Assembly: GCA_016508695.1 (NCBI GenBank)
Contig: VNKQ01000006.1
Span: 62,001 to 126,000, forward strand
Source: Hyphodiscus hymeniophilus
Lineage: Eukaryota > Ascomycota > Leotiomycetes > Helotiales > Hyphodiscaceae
Direction: 5' to 3'
Length of the DNA: 64,000 bases
Shown here one piece after another: positions 25,232 through 36,965 of this stretch. Numbering within the stretch: position 1 is the stretch's first letter; each line of letters opens with the position of its first letter. Below the pieces are notes generated by a model. It ran no database searches. It saw only the letters and a program-made list of their open reading frames with translations, and had not been told where the DNA came from. Position numbers and translations under genes: made by a program.

Positions 25232-27689
25232 CTACGGGAGGTAATTTAGATCAGGTGCAATCTGCTGTCCGTCCATGGGCCAGAAATTGTCCAGAGTCCA
25301 ATCCGAATAGTCGTATGCATTCGAATAATTCAGCGGGGCAGTGGGCTCGCTATTAGTGAACTACATATGGTTAGTGTAAGAGAGGGTTTCCAAAAGAGAT
25401 GGCAGTTCGCAGCCTAGTTTTGGGCATGATAACTTACTCCTAGAACATTTGCGCTATAGAACCATGAACTTGGTGGATTTGATCCACCCCCTATTCGCGG
25501 AGCAGCAGCAAGTGGTATGGTATCTGGTTTGTCTGGGCCTTCCTGAAATGCCAGAACTCTATGGTAAGACTTTGCGATGCGGTTTGTAGCCCGCGACTTC
25601 ACATCCTCGTCGCTTTCACGTCCCAATTTCGATTGTACAAGACCGCAGGCCGCGCTCACGTGCCAGTAAAACTGAAACCCTTCTCCCCTGCGCATGCATC
25701 TTTCCTCCAGAACACTGAACGCGAGATTCAATATCGAGTCGAAATTTGCGAGGATCCCCTGGAAGAACATGTCATCTGCACAGAGTGTTAATCAAGTGAT
25801 TCTGGAGGTGGCGCAGCTCAAATCCTACTTGGAGCGAGGGTGCAGAGATACGCATTATGACATATTGAAAGTGCTGCACGATATACGTCGTCACGAACTA
25901 GTGATAAAGTAAAGTTGTCCGAAGATATGAGTCTGTGATGTTGATCCAGTATGTGTTTCGCTGTTTCGAAACAAACCATCCTTGAGTAGCGGGATTGGGA
26001 AGTGTCTTTCTGTCGCGCATACTGGTTATGAATGAGGAGGAGGAATTGACGCAGCTGAAGGTCTAGAAGAGTCGAAACCTGTGTGATGTCTCGGTCTCGC
26101 CACTCTGGGATCGTCTTTAATGTCTCAATGATCTGTTGCTCGTATTTAAGTACCTCATCAAATGACATGGATGAGCTTGGATCATTGACCAGAGAACATA
26201 AAGACACCCGGAGAGAGAGATTTTGGGATGATATATCCAAGAAAGAGGTCCTGGTGAACTCTTCGGAGGGTTTGGCAAGGGGAAGTTTTACAGACTGCTC
26301 CGCAAAGTGCTCGTCGTTGATATTCAACGGCGGCGGACAATCGATAGTCAGTCCAGCCAAAGATGACGGCATTCCTCTGTCGATTGAAGCTTGGAGTTCG
26401 AATTCCATGACTGTGGCCCACAGTCTACGTCTCATCTCCATTTCGTAGGCTGAGCATTTTTCGACGAGCAAATTGGGATCTCGGTGCATACCTGCCGCTT
26501 TGAAGTAGATAAGGAGATTCTCCGCCTGACTATAAGCCTGTTTGACCTTCAGCGAGCTGGCGGCGGCGGCAAGATATCGAAGGCACATAACTTGATACAT
26601 TGCCAAGAAACGATGTTTCTGGCTCTGTTGGGTGAGCCAGAAATCGCATGCCCGAATCCACTGGATTGCTACTGAGCGTACCGTCGATCCTTCATGGTTG
26701 AAACTCAGAGGGGCTTTAGGGACCATACAACGGACACATGCCATGACTAGAAGTAAAACCGGAACAAAACCTGGAGCTGCCTGCTCGGGTGCCTGCCAAA
26801 ACAACTCATAATCTCTCCAGAATATTGGCCTGTGAAGAATGCGGTAGCTAGTTTCGAAAGTGTCAAAATACAAATTCACCAAGCGATCCGCAATAGATCG
26901 GTCAGGAACCAGGTCAAGAAGTTTGATGGTAGATGCTGGAGGTGACTTGGCGAGGCTGCCCTTCAATTTTACGTCGGCAAGGTTGCACTCATTTTGAATT
27001 CTTTCCAGATTTGAATTTGAATGGGCACTCTTCATGAATACCCTGAGTTCGGGAAACTTTTTTGCATCAGCATGGTTTCTTCCTAGAATTGAGGGGAGTG
27101 AACGTACGTGAGCAAGAAGACTAGTGGGATTGCTAGGGCCATAATACTGCGTCCGAACCCCTTTTCCCTTGAATAAGTGTACTTTCGGCCCTGTAGGAGC
27201 TCCCATCCGCGATATCGTTGTCAACGTTGACTTTGATTCTTGCTTTGGACCATTCTCCGATGCTGGATTCTGGCTCAACATGCCCTCGAGGATGGCCAGT
27301 CGGTGTTCGAGTGATTTTATGACGTTCGGCTGAGCCACCGGTATTGAATGCACGTAGCTCTCAGACGTCGCAACGTTATTTATTGACATTAAGCCGTTGG
27401 TCTGATGGACGTCATTCAGACCTCGCGGTCTCTTTGGAGCTCTAACATCCTCCTCGGCCGAGGCATCCACTTCTTCCTGATGCCCATCGGTGCTTCCATG
27501 AAAGTTCTGATATGTGCAAGAGTTCCCATTGCCGCCTTTCACGCACCTGCTGCAAGCAGGGAATTCTCTATCGCATTTTAGTTTACGCTTACGACAACTC
27601 AGACAGGACAGAACGTCTCTCTTCCTTTTCCTTTCATTCTCTTGGGGAGAAGATCCTTGGGAAACGTTTTGAGGTAGCATGTCGTCCAA
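25232..27689 (-). CDS. Zn2Cys6 fungal transcription factor
   Basis: Exons 27689-25829, 25775-25438 and 25360-25232 join in frame to 775 residues. Near the N-terminus, after a basic KRKRD patch, six cysteines at 29, 32, 39, 46, 49 and 58 form a binuclear zinc cluster (CLSCRKRKLKCDREFPACSRC). A linker with a short coiled coil (LEHRLAILEGML) follows. The middle carries the fungal-specific regulatory domain: LVNLYFDTFETSYRILHRP, then YQVMCLRYLAAA and EMRRRLWATVMEFE. This architecture acts as a nuclear DNA-binding regulator, usually of metabolism. The short last exon is rich in Asn, Tyr, Asp and Trp and looks like an activation tail. It diverges from Rqc2; target genes are unknown. Confidence 0.92.
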
Positions 27690-28246
27690 GATGTTGTAGA
27701 TTGGTACTCGTAGTAATCAAACAGGAACACAGGCCGCGACGCCCTCGCCCCAAATCCGGAACGTCAAATTAGACGAACGCATCATGTGACTTTACAATGT
27801 ATCATGAAACCTAGAGCGTTTGTCTTACTATTATGTTGAGGTTTGGAGCAGTTCTTTCAATGAAGTAGTCTATGTAATTATTCTTCTTAGGCTGTGCGCC
27901 ACGGCCAGGAGAAGACTGCTGATACTAGTTTGAACCCGATGAGATCAATCACAACTGCCCTGGGCGACGGGGCACAGGCGCAGCAGAGAATTTGAGAATC
28001 GCGAATGAGTATAATCCGTAGTCAAACAACGCAAATTCACAGCATCTGAAACTATTCATAAGCTCCCATTCAAGAAATCATTGCGACGAAAAGACATATT
28101 CCAGGGAATGGATAGAGGTAGAGGATAAAGAGAGTGAACTACGGTGACCTCCAGCAACCTGTGAGGAAACGACATCATCAATCCCCGCACTACGAAGGAC
28201 AGTACATCCAAACTTTTTTGAGACAACAAGCTTCCTCGTCCCCAAC
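27690..28246. promoter_or_regulatory. Shared divergent promoter, Zn2Cys6 factor / Rqc2
   Basis: These 557 bp separate two divergent start codons. No coding frame is convincing. No specific operator could be assigned. Confidence 0.5.
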
Positions 28247-31200
28247 ATGAAGCAAAGATTCTCTTCTTTAGATGTTAAAGTATGTTGCTGCCTCTACCAT
28301 AATGTGGAATTTAATTGACGGTTTATAGGTCGTCGCACATGAGCTTTCAAATACTCTTTTAACACTACGCGTCTCCAATGTCTACGATCTCTCTTCGAAA
28401 ATCTTCCTCGTCAAGTTCGCGAAGCCGAATCACAAAGAACAAATTGTAATAGACTCTGGCTTTCGATGCCATCTCACCGAATATTCTCGCGCCACTGCAT
28501 CGGCACCTTCGCCGTTTGTTGAACGCTTACGAAAGCACTTGAAGACAAGAAGAGTGACGGCGGTTTCGCAGGTCGGCACGGATCGAATAATTGAGTTCCA
28601 ATTTAGCGAAGGGCAGTACAGGTTGTTTCTGGAATTTTATGCCAGCGGAAACGTCGTCCTCACGGACAAAGACTTGAATATCCTAGCCTTATTACGAATC
28701 GTGTCGGAAAGCGAGGGCCAGGGAGAGCAGCGCGTGGGATTGAAGTATACTTTGGATAATCGGCAAAACTATGGGGGGATCCCGCCTTTGACAAAAGAAC
28801 GGTTACACGATGCATTGCAGAAGGCGGTGGACAGGGGCGACGATGGATTGGTGGCTGGGAAGAAGCCGAAGAAGAAGACTACAGATGCTCTTAGAAAAGC
28901 TTTAGCGGTTTCGATTACTGAATATCCTCCAATGTTGGTCGACCATGCTATGCGTGTGACCAACTTCGATGCGTCGCTCAAGCCGGCGGATGTGTTAGGA
29001 GATGATGGCCTTTTAGATCAGCTCATGGAATCCTTGCGAGAAGCTCGGAGGGTTGTCGAGGATATAACAAGTTCGGAGGTCGCGAAAGGATTCATTTTAG
29101 CCACGAAGAAAGACACTCCACAAGCTGTGGATGATACCAGCAAGAACTGGGTCTATGACGATTTTCATCCTTTTCGACCGCGCCAGTTTGAGGATGATCC
29201 CAAGACTACGTTTCTGGAATTCGCGGGCTTCAACAAAACAGTGGACGAGTTTTTCTCCTCCATCGAAGGCCAAAAGCTGGAATCACGCTTGGAAGAACGA
29301 GAAGCTATGGCTAAACGGAAATTTGAGGCTGCGCGACAGGATCAAGCCAAACGTCTAGGCGGACTACAGGAAGTTCAGGAACTCAATATGCGCAAGGCTG
29401 CAGCTCTTCAAGCAAACGCCGAGCGAGTTCTAGAAGCCATGGATGCAGTCAATGGCCTTATTGCTCAGGGGATGGACTGGGTGGAGATCGGGAAGCTCAT
29501 TGAGCTGGAACAGAAAAGACATAACCCAGTGGCATCAATGATCAGATTACCCCTCAAGCTTCAAGAGAATACCGTAACTCTTCTCTTAGACAAAGAGAGC
29601 TTTGATGAAGAAGAAGACTCCGCATATGAAACTGACAGCGATGTTTCTAATAGCGAGGATGAGGGAGCCAACAAAGCACCCAAGCAAAGAGTCATGGAGG
29701 AAAAGAGGCTGACAACTGATGTCAATCTATCACTATCGCCCTGGGCGAATGCACGGGAGTACTACGACCAAAGGCGGACTGCTGTTGTGAAAGAGCAAAA
29801 AACTCTACAGTCATCAAACATGGCACTCAAGAGTACGGAAGCCAAGATTGCGCAGGACCTGAAGAAGGGACTCAAGCAAGAAAAGGCGATTCTCCGACCC
29901 GTACGCAGACAAATGTGGTTTGAGAAGTTCGCTTGGTTTATCTCCTCTGACGGGTACTTGGTGCTAGGTGGAAAAGATGCCCAACAGAACGAAATTCTCT
30001 ATCGGAAGTATTTAAAGAAAGGTGATGCCTATCTGCACGCTGATCTACACGGTGCTGCATCGATTGTTGTCAAAAACAATCCCATGACTCCTGATGCGCC
30101 AATACCACCATCGACATTATCTCAAGCCGGTACAATGGCCGTAGCAGCGTCTAGCGCTTGGGAGTCGAAAGCTGGTATGTCTGCTTGGTGGGTGAACGCA
30201 GACCAGGTCTCAAAATCGGCGTCTACGGGAGAGTTTCTCCCTACTGGTAGTTTCATGGTCCGAGGCAAGAAAAATTTCCTGCCACCTGCTCAACTGGTAC
30301 TCGGTTTTGGAGTGCTGTTCTCGATCAGTGAAGAGAGCAAGGCTAGGCATGTCAAGCACAGGGTCCATGAGGAGCCGGTCGGTGGCTCAGAAGCCGGTGC
30401 TCCAACTGCCGGAGACACAGCTTTGGAAGAATCTCATGATATGGAAGATGGTGACCGGAGTGAGGACGAAGATGAACGTGAAGACGAAACTACGGCCCAA
30501 GACTCTCGGGGAAATCCGCTTCAGACACGAGTTCAGACACGAGACTTAGCAGAACTACATCTCCAAGATAGTGACGGTGAGGAAGCACTCACCAGGAAAG
30601 TCGAAGAGGTCGAGATGGGTGAGGGAAAAAGTCTACCAGCCGAACTCGAGGACGAAGCTTCCGAGTCTGAGGATGAACTTACTTCAGAACAACCCACAAC
30701 TGGAACTCAAACCCCTAATCAGCCCCAAAAAGGCCAAAAGGGTCCAGGACCAGCGAAACGAGGCAAGAAGGGCAAGGCTAAGAAAATCGCTCAGAAGTAC
30801 AAAGATCAAGACGAGGAAGACCGCCTCGCTGCTCAACAACTAATTGGCGCCGCGACTGGTCTCGAGAAGGCAGAAGCGGAAGCCAAAGCCAAAGCTACTC
30901 GTGAAGCTGAGCTTGCATTCCAGAAAGAGCGGCGCAAAGCCCAGCATCAAAGGACACAAAAGGAGACGGCCGAGCATGAAGAGGTTAGGAAAATGATGCT
31001 GGAGGAAGGCGTTGATGTGCTTGATGAGGGCGAGGAAGAGGAAATGACGAGCTTGGATGGTTTGGTCGGCACTCCGCTACCGGGCGATGAGATCCTGGAT
31101 GCCATACCTATGTGCGCACCATGGACAGCGATGGGGAAGTGCAAATATAAGGTTAAACTACAGCCTGGGACGGTGAAGAAGGGGAAAGCTATCAAGGAGA

Positions 31201-31457
31201 TCTTGGCGAAATGGGTGGGAGATCTCAATCACAAGGGGAAGGTAGACGAGGGTAGTACTGATATGGAGAGGATGTGGCCTAGAGAGATTGAGCTACTAAA
31301 GGGTTGGAAAGTGGAAGAAGTCACTGGCACGATCTGCGTAGGAAAAGTCCGGGTTGTGACGAGTGGTGGAATGGCTGGTGGAAACGGCGGAGGAGATAGA
31401 GGCAAGAGTGGTGGGAAAGGCGGTCGAGGAGGGAAAGGGAGCAAGAAGCAAAGATGA
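28247..31457 (+). CDS. rqc2: Ribosome quality control complex subunit 2 (Rqc2/Tae2/NEMF)
   Basis: A 33-bp first exon (28247-28279, MKQRFSSLDVK) joins 28329-31457 in phase 0 to 1053 residues. The NFACT-N domain holds Asp9 and the Asp-Arg pair at 96-97 (VGTDRIIEF), matching the residues that yeast Rqc2 needs for CAT-tailing, and the LFLEFYASGNVVLTD block. A coiled-coil middle follows. The NFACT-R domain shows MWFEKFAWFISSDGYLVLGG, then YLHADLHGAAS. An acidic and Lys-rich linker leads to the C-terminal block APWTAMGKCKYKVKLQPGT and a Gly/Lys-rich tail. The family binds peptidyl-tRNA on stalled 60S subunits, recruits the Ltn1 ligase and adds C-terminal Ala/Thr tails in the cytosol. Confidence 0.96.
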
Positions 31458-31891
31458 TCATCGAGATGACTGATAAAAGCATGACCCTGAAGCAGGCTTG
31501 ACGGCCTCTGTCCCACCTCTTGCTGCTAGACATTCAAATCGAGTGTCTCCCTTGACCCGGCTCGGTTTGATCAATTGAATGTCAAAACAACATTATGTAC
31601 TACGAAACAAAGTCCGTCCCCCACCGACACAAGTACAGATCTTCAATGGCAGCACCTCATAATGTCATCGAATTACATATCGTCTATGAAGCGGATGAGT
31701 GCGTGCTGACTGGGCATTGCAACTCACCCCACCCCCACCTTGATGTGTGTGCCTTACCCCGCAATTTGATTGACCTTGGAGCCGCCAAGCCGCCAAGCGC
31801 AACTCACGAAGCAGCACGTTACAGTGCTCGCCACCATCTCGATGCAAGGAAGCTTCGAGAAACTCGCAACAACTGAATTGGGTCGGAAAGT
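31458..31891. other. Intergenic; no zinc cluster upstream of next regulator
   Basis: This 434-bp stretch holds the Rqc2 3' end and the promoter of the next gene. It was checked for a cysteine-rich zinc-cluster exon that could belong to the following regulator, and none was found in any frame. Confidence 0.6.
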
Positions 31892-34055
31892 ATGGAATTC
31901 GACGTAGAATCTTTCATGTTTGATGTGAATGCAGCGCTAGCACAGAGATCACCTGAGCGGACGACAGGGTCCGAAAACGATGATGGGATCGAGGCAGCTT
32001 CCCATTTGAACACGGAAGGAGATCCATCCTCATCAATAGATGATTTCCTGCAATACCCACCCGACGAATATGACAACACTCCTATAGCTGTCCAGTCTTC
32101 AAGACGTGGCAGCGTTCGAAGTGTGGAATTCATCGACTCGAGGCAGCGGAAAGAAGCAGCTGAGAAACCAGATAATTCTTTTAATGGCAATGCAGGCTTT
32201 CTGGATCTAGGTAAGCCTCTTATTCCATTTACCACGCCGTTCGTGACAGCCTCCAATACTGATCTGTAGACTTGGACATGAGTACCGCTATAAGAGCGTC
32301 TCGTCACCTGGATCACTCCCCCATATTTACGCAAGTTGAGAGGGGCGTTCGCATTGAGACTGGACTCATGGCAGGCGAGCCCCTAGATCTTGTGCCCAGT
32401 TTCTATACCTATGCCATTAAATCATGTCTTCTCCCAATTCGGAAAGTTCAACATGAGCTGGTCACTCTCTACTTTCAGTACATTCACCCTATGTTTCCAG
32501 TTGTTGACGAGTCCTACGTAATGGAATTGCATCGCAAGTACAGAGGACATGAACAGTTCATGGACCCGTCAGACTTCGTGGTGTATCAGGCGATCACTGC
32601 TGCAGGTTTTGGAGTAGGTTAACTTCGGATGGAAATGATCCACCAGTACTGACTCATTCCATAGCATCTCAGCGAGCTACAATTACAACGAACTCCGTAC
32701 AGGTCAGTCCATGAGGGACAAGAGGCTCAATTCGATCAGGTCAAGGTGAGTTCAGCGGGAAGCTATTTTATTTGCAGCTCTAACCCAAATTTCCAGGCAC
32801 GATACTGGTCGCAACCTACAGACGATCCTGTCGTCCTTACTCAAATTTGCCTCATTATTAGCCTTTGGAGTCCGGGGCCTGCCGGTGTGCAAAATAATAG
32901 TTACTGGATCAACTTGGCATTCAAGCATGCTAACGATGATGTGCTTTGGAGGGTCCAGCCTACTACCAACGGTCGATCTTGTCGACGTAAGTTGTTATGG
33001 TGGTGTTGCTTGGTCCGAGATCGTATTCTGGCACTTGGGATGCGACGACCCTATCGGCTGCACAGAGGACCTTTCGAGGAGGACATGATCTCACTCCCTG
33101 ACTTTGGACTCGAGCCAGCAGCATACTCTGTTCCAGAAATGCAATCGACACGCATATCTACCATAGCATTCATGTGGTTATGTAAATTGAGCGAAATCAT
33201 GGCAGCCATTGCGGTTTTTCAACAAAAGACGAAGTTCTCCAGAGAATGGAATGGGTTTGAAGTCGGGAGTGGCACGCCGGAATACGAAGAAGTTATAAGC
33301 TTCGATCGAGAGATACGGAAATGGAAGACTGACTTTGAAAACGACGTCACAGAAGTGACTAAGGAGCAGCTCTTCCTTGGCGGGCAAGATGTCCCAATTT
33401 CTGTTTCGATCTTGCGGATTGTCTGCAAGTAAGTCTAACCTCTGAGACACTTGACATTCTGGGAATTGACAACCATGCAGCTCCTTAGTTGCAGCTTTGT
33501 ATCAGCCATATCTACATCTTTCATGGCTTGATCGCCCCCAGCTCGAAAATGTAACCGACCCATTGCAAAGAATGAAAGAGGGTTCTCAAGCCGTCGAGTC
33601 CAGCGTTATAGACCTCATTTCAAATAAAAATAGTGACGCTTTACCTAACTGGCTGTGAGCCTACTTTCCAAATGACCCGTTCACCGCTGACATTTCGAAT
33701 AAGTGTATCCTGGGTCACGCTGCCAGTTGCCGTGTACTACGTGAATCAGCACGTGAAGCTCAACCCTTCACCAGATAAAGTCCTAATTCCATTCCTAAAT
33801 CGGTTCATGCGAAGAACGACCGGGGCACAATTCTTATTCCTGGCGCTGACCAAAGCGATGAAAGAGTTCCTGCAGAGGCTCAATAAGGGCAGTCAAGCCC
33901 TGAGCATGGGAACGCCCGAGCGGACTCTAGCACGGCTAGCCAGCCAGGCTGATCAAGTCGATCCGTCGCGGAAGTCACAGAATAGTATTGTGGAAGCAAA
34001 GATTTTGGCTCATGTTACGAAAGCTCTTGATACGACGCTAGAGTATGGATGTTAA
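31892..34055 (+). CDS. Cutinase-transcription-factor-like regulator lacking the zinc cluster
   Basis: Six exons (31892-32210, 32270-32613, 32665-32745, 32797-33428, 33481-33654, 33704-34055) sum to 1902 bases and 633 residues without a frame break. The regulatory domain begins ELVTLYFQYIHPMFPVVDE and contains RRKLLWWCCLVRDRILALGM followed by RRPYRL, a signature typical of the cutinase factor CTF1 family. The N-terminus (MEFDVESFMFDVNAALAQ) is acidic and Ser-rich and has no CX2CX6C zinc cluster. It may act by dimerising with a DNA-binding partner, or be a diverged copy that lost its DNA-binding exon; both are inference. It lies just upstream of an esterase and a carboxylate-type transporter. 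Confidence 0.85.
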
Positions 34056-34360
34056 GAAATATGTTGGCTTCTCGGAAACGTTCTATACGGTACATTTTAA
34101 AGATCAACACCCCGCAAATGAGCTGGAATGGAGTTCAAACATAATTTTGCATAATTTAAAGCAACTGCTTACGCTGTCGTACGTTGAGGCGAATGCTTCG
34201 GGACATCTCGCTTCATGAGTTACGCGATCTTTTGTTTTCGGCTCCCCAGATTTTTGCATTGTCAAGGGAATATCGAATTTGAATTTCCTTAAAGTCTAGC
34301 TGAATAAGGCTTATAGTCTTTGGGGATTATATCCTACCAGCCAGCGCTGCAGACTGTGTA

Positions 34361-36230
34361 TCAAGCGTACAAACCCTTTTGCCACCACAAGCACCTCGGA
34401 TTTGCCACATTATCCGGAACTGGACCGATCGACGAAAGACCCAGATTTTGCACAGTGCTACTTGATCCATATTGGGGAAAGTGCGGCAAGCCAGGTCCGT
34501 TCGGACTCCCCGTTATGGCAAAGTTCGTGAAGTACTCCTGCATTATCACGGCCAAAGTATCATTCTTCACGGAAGGATTCGGTCCGCTGAAGTATGTGTA
34601 AGGAATGTCATCTCCATGAAGACTCGGTGGAACACTGAAAATGTAATTGTACGTCTGGCTACCGTAAGCGCGGGCGAGGTAATTCGTGCTGCATGTGAAG
34701 AAGGCTTCGGTGACCCAGTAGTCGCCGCGTAGGGTGTACGAAGTATAGCCGTATGAGCCATCAAAGACTGGAGGATACAGTACTTTGGAGATATATTGAA
34801 TCTCGGCATCTGTGATTGTGGGGAAATAGATTCGAAAATCTGCCTCGAATCTTTCTTCGTCCTGTGCATAGGCATCCTCAAACGAGATGCCCTCATCGAG
34901 GTTGTGTCCGGCCATGATCTTGAGTGATTTGTCGAAGCCGCCTTGCAGCAGAAGTTTTCCTGGAAGCGCAGGAACAAAGTCTCCGTCGACGGCGGGATCT
35001 ATCCCTGATTAGTGAAGCTCGTCAAAGCTTGTCGGTGAATACTCGCTGAAAGTAAATGTGCCATATGGCGACGACTCCCCAACGATCTGGTAGTTGACCA
35101 ATTGGAGTTTCTCAGTCGACAAGCCACGTGCTGCTTGGAGAGTGCTCACACCGGCTTTCGACAAGAATTCATTATAAACAGCTTCTTGACCTGTAGTACT
35201 CGGCATCGGTTGGAATCCAGGGCTCTGCACAATAGCTTGTTGGAATGGCACTTTCCCCTTCAGCCCACCATAGGCGGTGATTTGATGCATTGTACTGCCA
35301 CCGCCTGCCGATTCGCCGATGAGGGTGACTTGATTTGGATCTCCGCCGAATTTGTGGATATTTTGTTGTACCCACTCCAGAGCAAAGCGCTGGTCGTGTA
35401 GACCAGCATTGGCAGTGCCGCTTGCCTGGAACGTTGGACCTGAGAGGAAACCCTGGTGGGAGTGTAAGTCGGATGACTGACGACATGATTGAGTTCAAAG
35501 GTTGAAACAAAAGAAGCTACGCATACAAATATACCCAATCTGTAGTTCAACCCTACCCATATCACTCCCTCTTTACCATTGCTTTGACTTGCTCTAATCA
35601 ACCCTGTTGCTGAGGGGCTGTAAAGAGTCTTGGATCCAAGGGTGTAGCCACCCCCATGGATCCATACCATTCTACTCTGTCAGTCAAGTGACCATGAAGA
35701 GCTTGGCGGGCAGAACTTACACTGGAGCCGCGGGACCGCGGCCAGCCTTATCAAAGATAGTCTTTGGTACCATGAGATCTAGAAACAAGCAATCCTCGCT
35801 GGCAGAAAGATCCTGAGGTGGCATAGTTGTAATATTCGGGGGTTGATATCCAGCGGAAATATCGAATGCAGCGGTTCCATTGACCAGCCAATCTGCGGTC
35901 GTGCTTCCCCACGCTGGCAGAGCCTCGATGCATGTCACAGCTTTGGATCCATCATTGAACACACGTCCAGTCGGAGATGTAGGGGCCGCAAAGCGAAGGT
36001 TGCCAAGTGGTGGAGCTGCGTATCTGATGTTGGAGAAATTATAGTACTGTCCAGAAACCTATTCTTCATCAGTCAGTTTCAAGGCATCAAACCGGTGTAC
36101 TCACGTCGAACGTAGCCTGGTGCAGCTCATATCCCAAGTCGACTATGGGGAGTTTTGCGAGTAAGGCGTCGGAGTAATCAATGAGGAATGAGAAGATGCC
36201 TAACACGAGGAATACTTGGAGGCGAAACAT
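34361..36230 (-). CDS. Secreted type B carboxylesterase, last junction out of frame
   Basis: Exons 36230-36105, 36058-35721, 35674-35527, 35452-35043 and 34998-34361 give a protein of about 553 residues of the carboxylesterase/lipase B family. The start MFRLQVFLVLGIFSFLIDYSDA is a likely signal peptide. Family blocks include SEDCLFLDLMVP, WIHGGGYTLGS, the nucleophile GESAGG (Ser about 253), the acid-loop region HNLDEGISF and the HGDDIPYTYF block with the likely catalytic histidine. Exon 4 ends in phase 2 at its only nearby GT donor (GTATTC) while the family frame in exon 5 needs phase 1. The gene therefore carries either a one-base indel or a non-canonical splice; it could be a recent pseudogene. 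Its 3' end converges on the regulator, 305 bp away. Confidence 0.85.
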
Positions 36231-36965
36231 GATTAGCAAGTCGATACAAGACCTGTGTCGATTAACCAGATCTGAAGAAAGATTTTTCTGGTATCATATG
36301 ACACAGATTCAAGCTGCATCTTATACACATGCCCGGCCCTCTTTTCGACTTCATCCTTGTTCAGAAGATCCTCAGGATAAAACTGAAATTCTTGCATGAT
36401 TCCCCTCGTTGATAACTGTGGGGTAGATTTGGTGTGCGTGTTCATGCGGGGTTAGCATTCTTGGCTGCCCAAAGTCGGACTTTTCAATCTTCTTACAGCT
36501 GACTCGAATGGGCAAAGTAATGCCGCTCGAGGCACCTGTGATCACTTACCATCGTCAAGGATTGCTTCCGAGCCAAGGCAATAACAAGATGACAACACGG
36601 TCAAGCAAATCAGTCGTCTCTTCCCCTAGCCCCTTGATCTGCCGACCGTTTAGCCCATTGGTAGGTAAGCGGCCTCGGCGATTCGGACGCCCAATGCTCC
36701 TCGGTGAATCGGTGCCGCCAGCCCCTGTTAGTGGGGTTTGGTACCCGGTGGATGCGACCTAGTTGCATGTTCCCACCGGATATTGGAAGGATTGAAGATA
36801 TTGGGGTATGGGGAATATACTTGGCCCAGGCCAGGATCAGCATAATTAACACCCCGCATCCCCAGATTTATTCTCTCTTCAAACAATTATTTCCCGTTCG
36901 ATAAACTATTTCTCACAAAGTCGATCTCATCATAGTTTACTCGTTCTGCCATTACACCGGCAAAA
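36231..36965. promoter_or_regulatory. Shared promoter of esterase and ACS transporter
   Basis: These 735 bp separate the two divergent start codons. Two copies of CGG-N5-CGG, at 36676-36686 and 36702-36712, lie 26 bp apart within similar 13-bp units (CTCGGCGATTCGG and CTCGGTGAATCGG). CGG triplets are the half-sites of Zn2Cys6 regulators, so this is a candidate control site; the regulator is not known. Confidence 0.55.

Noticed and set aside
31595..31876. Plus-strand frame just before the CTF1-like regulator, considered as its zinc-cluster exon
   Set aside because: The cysteines do not follow CX2CX6C spacing and there is no in-phase junction.
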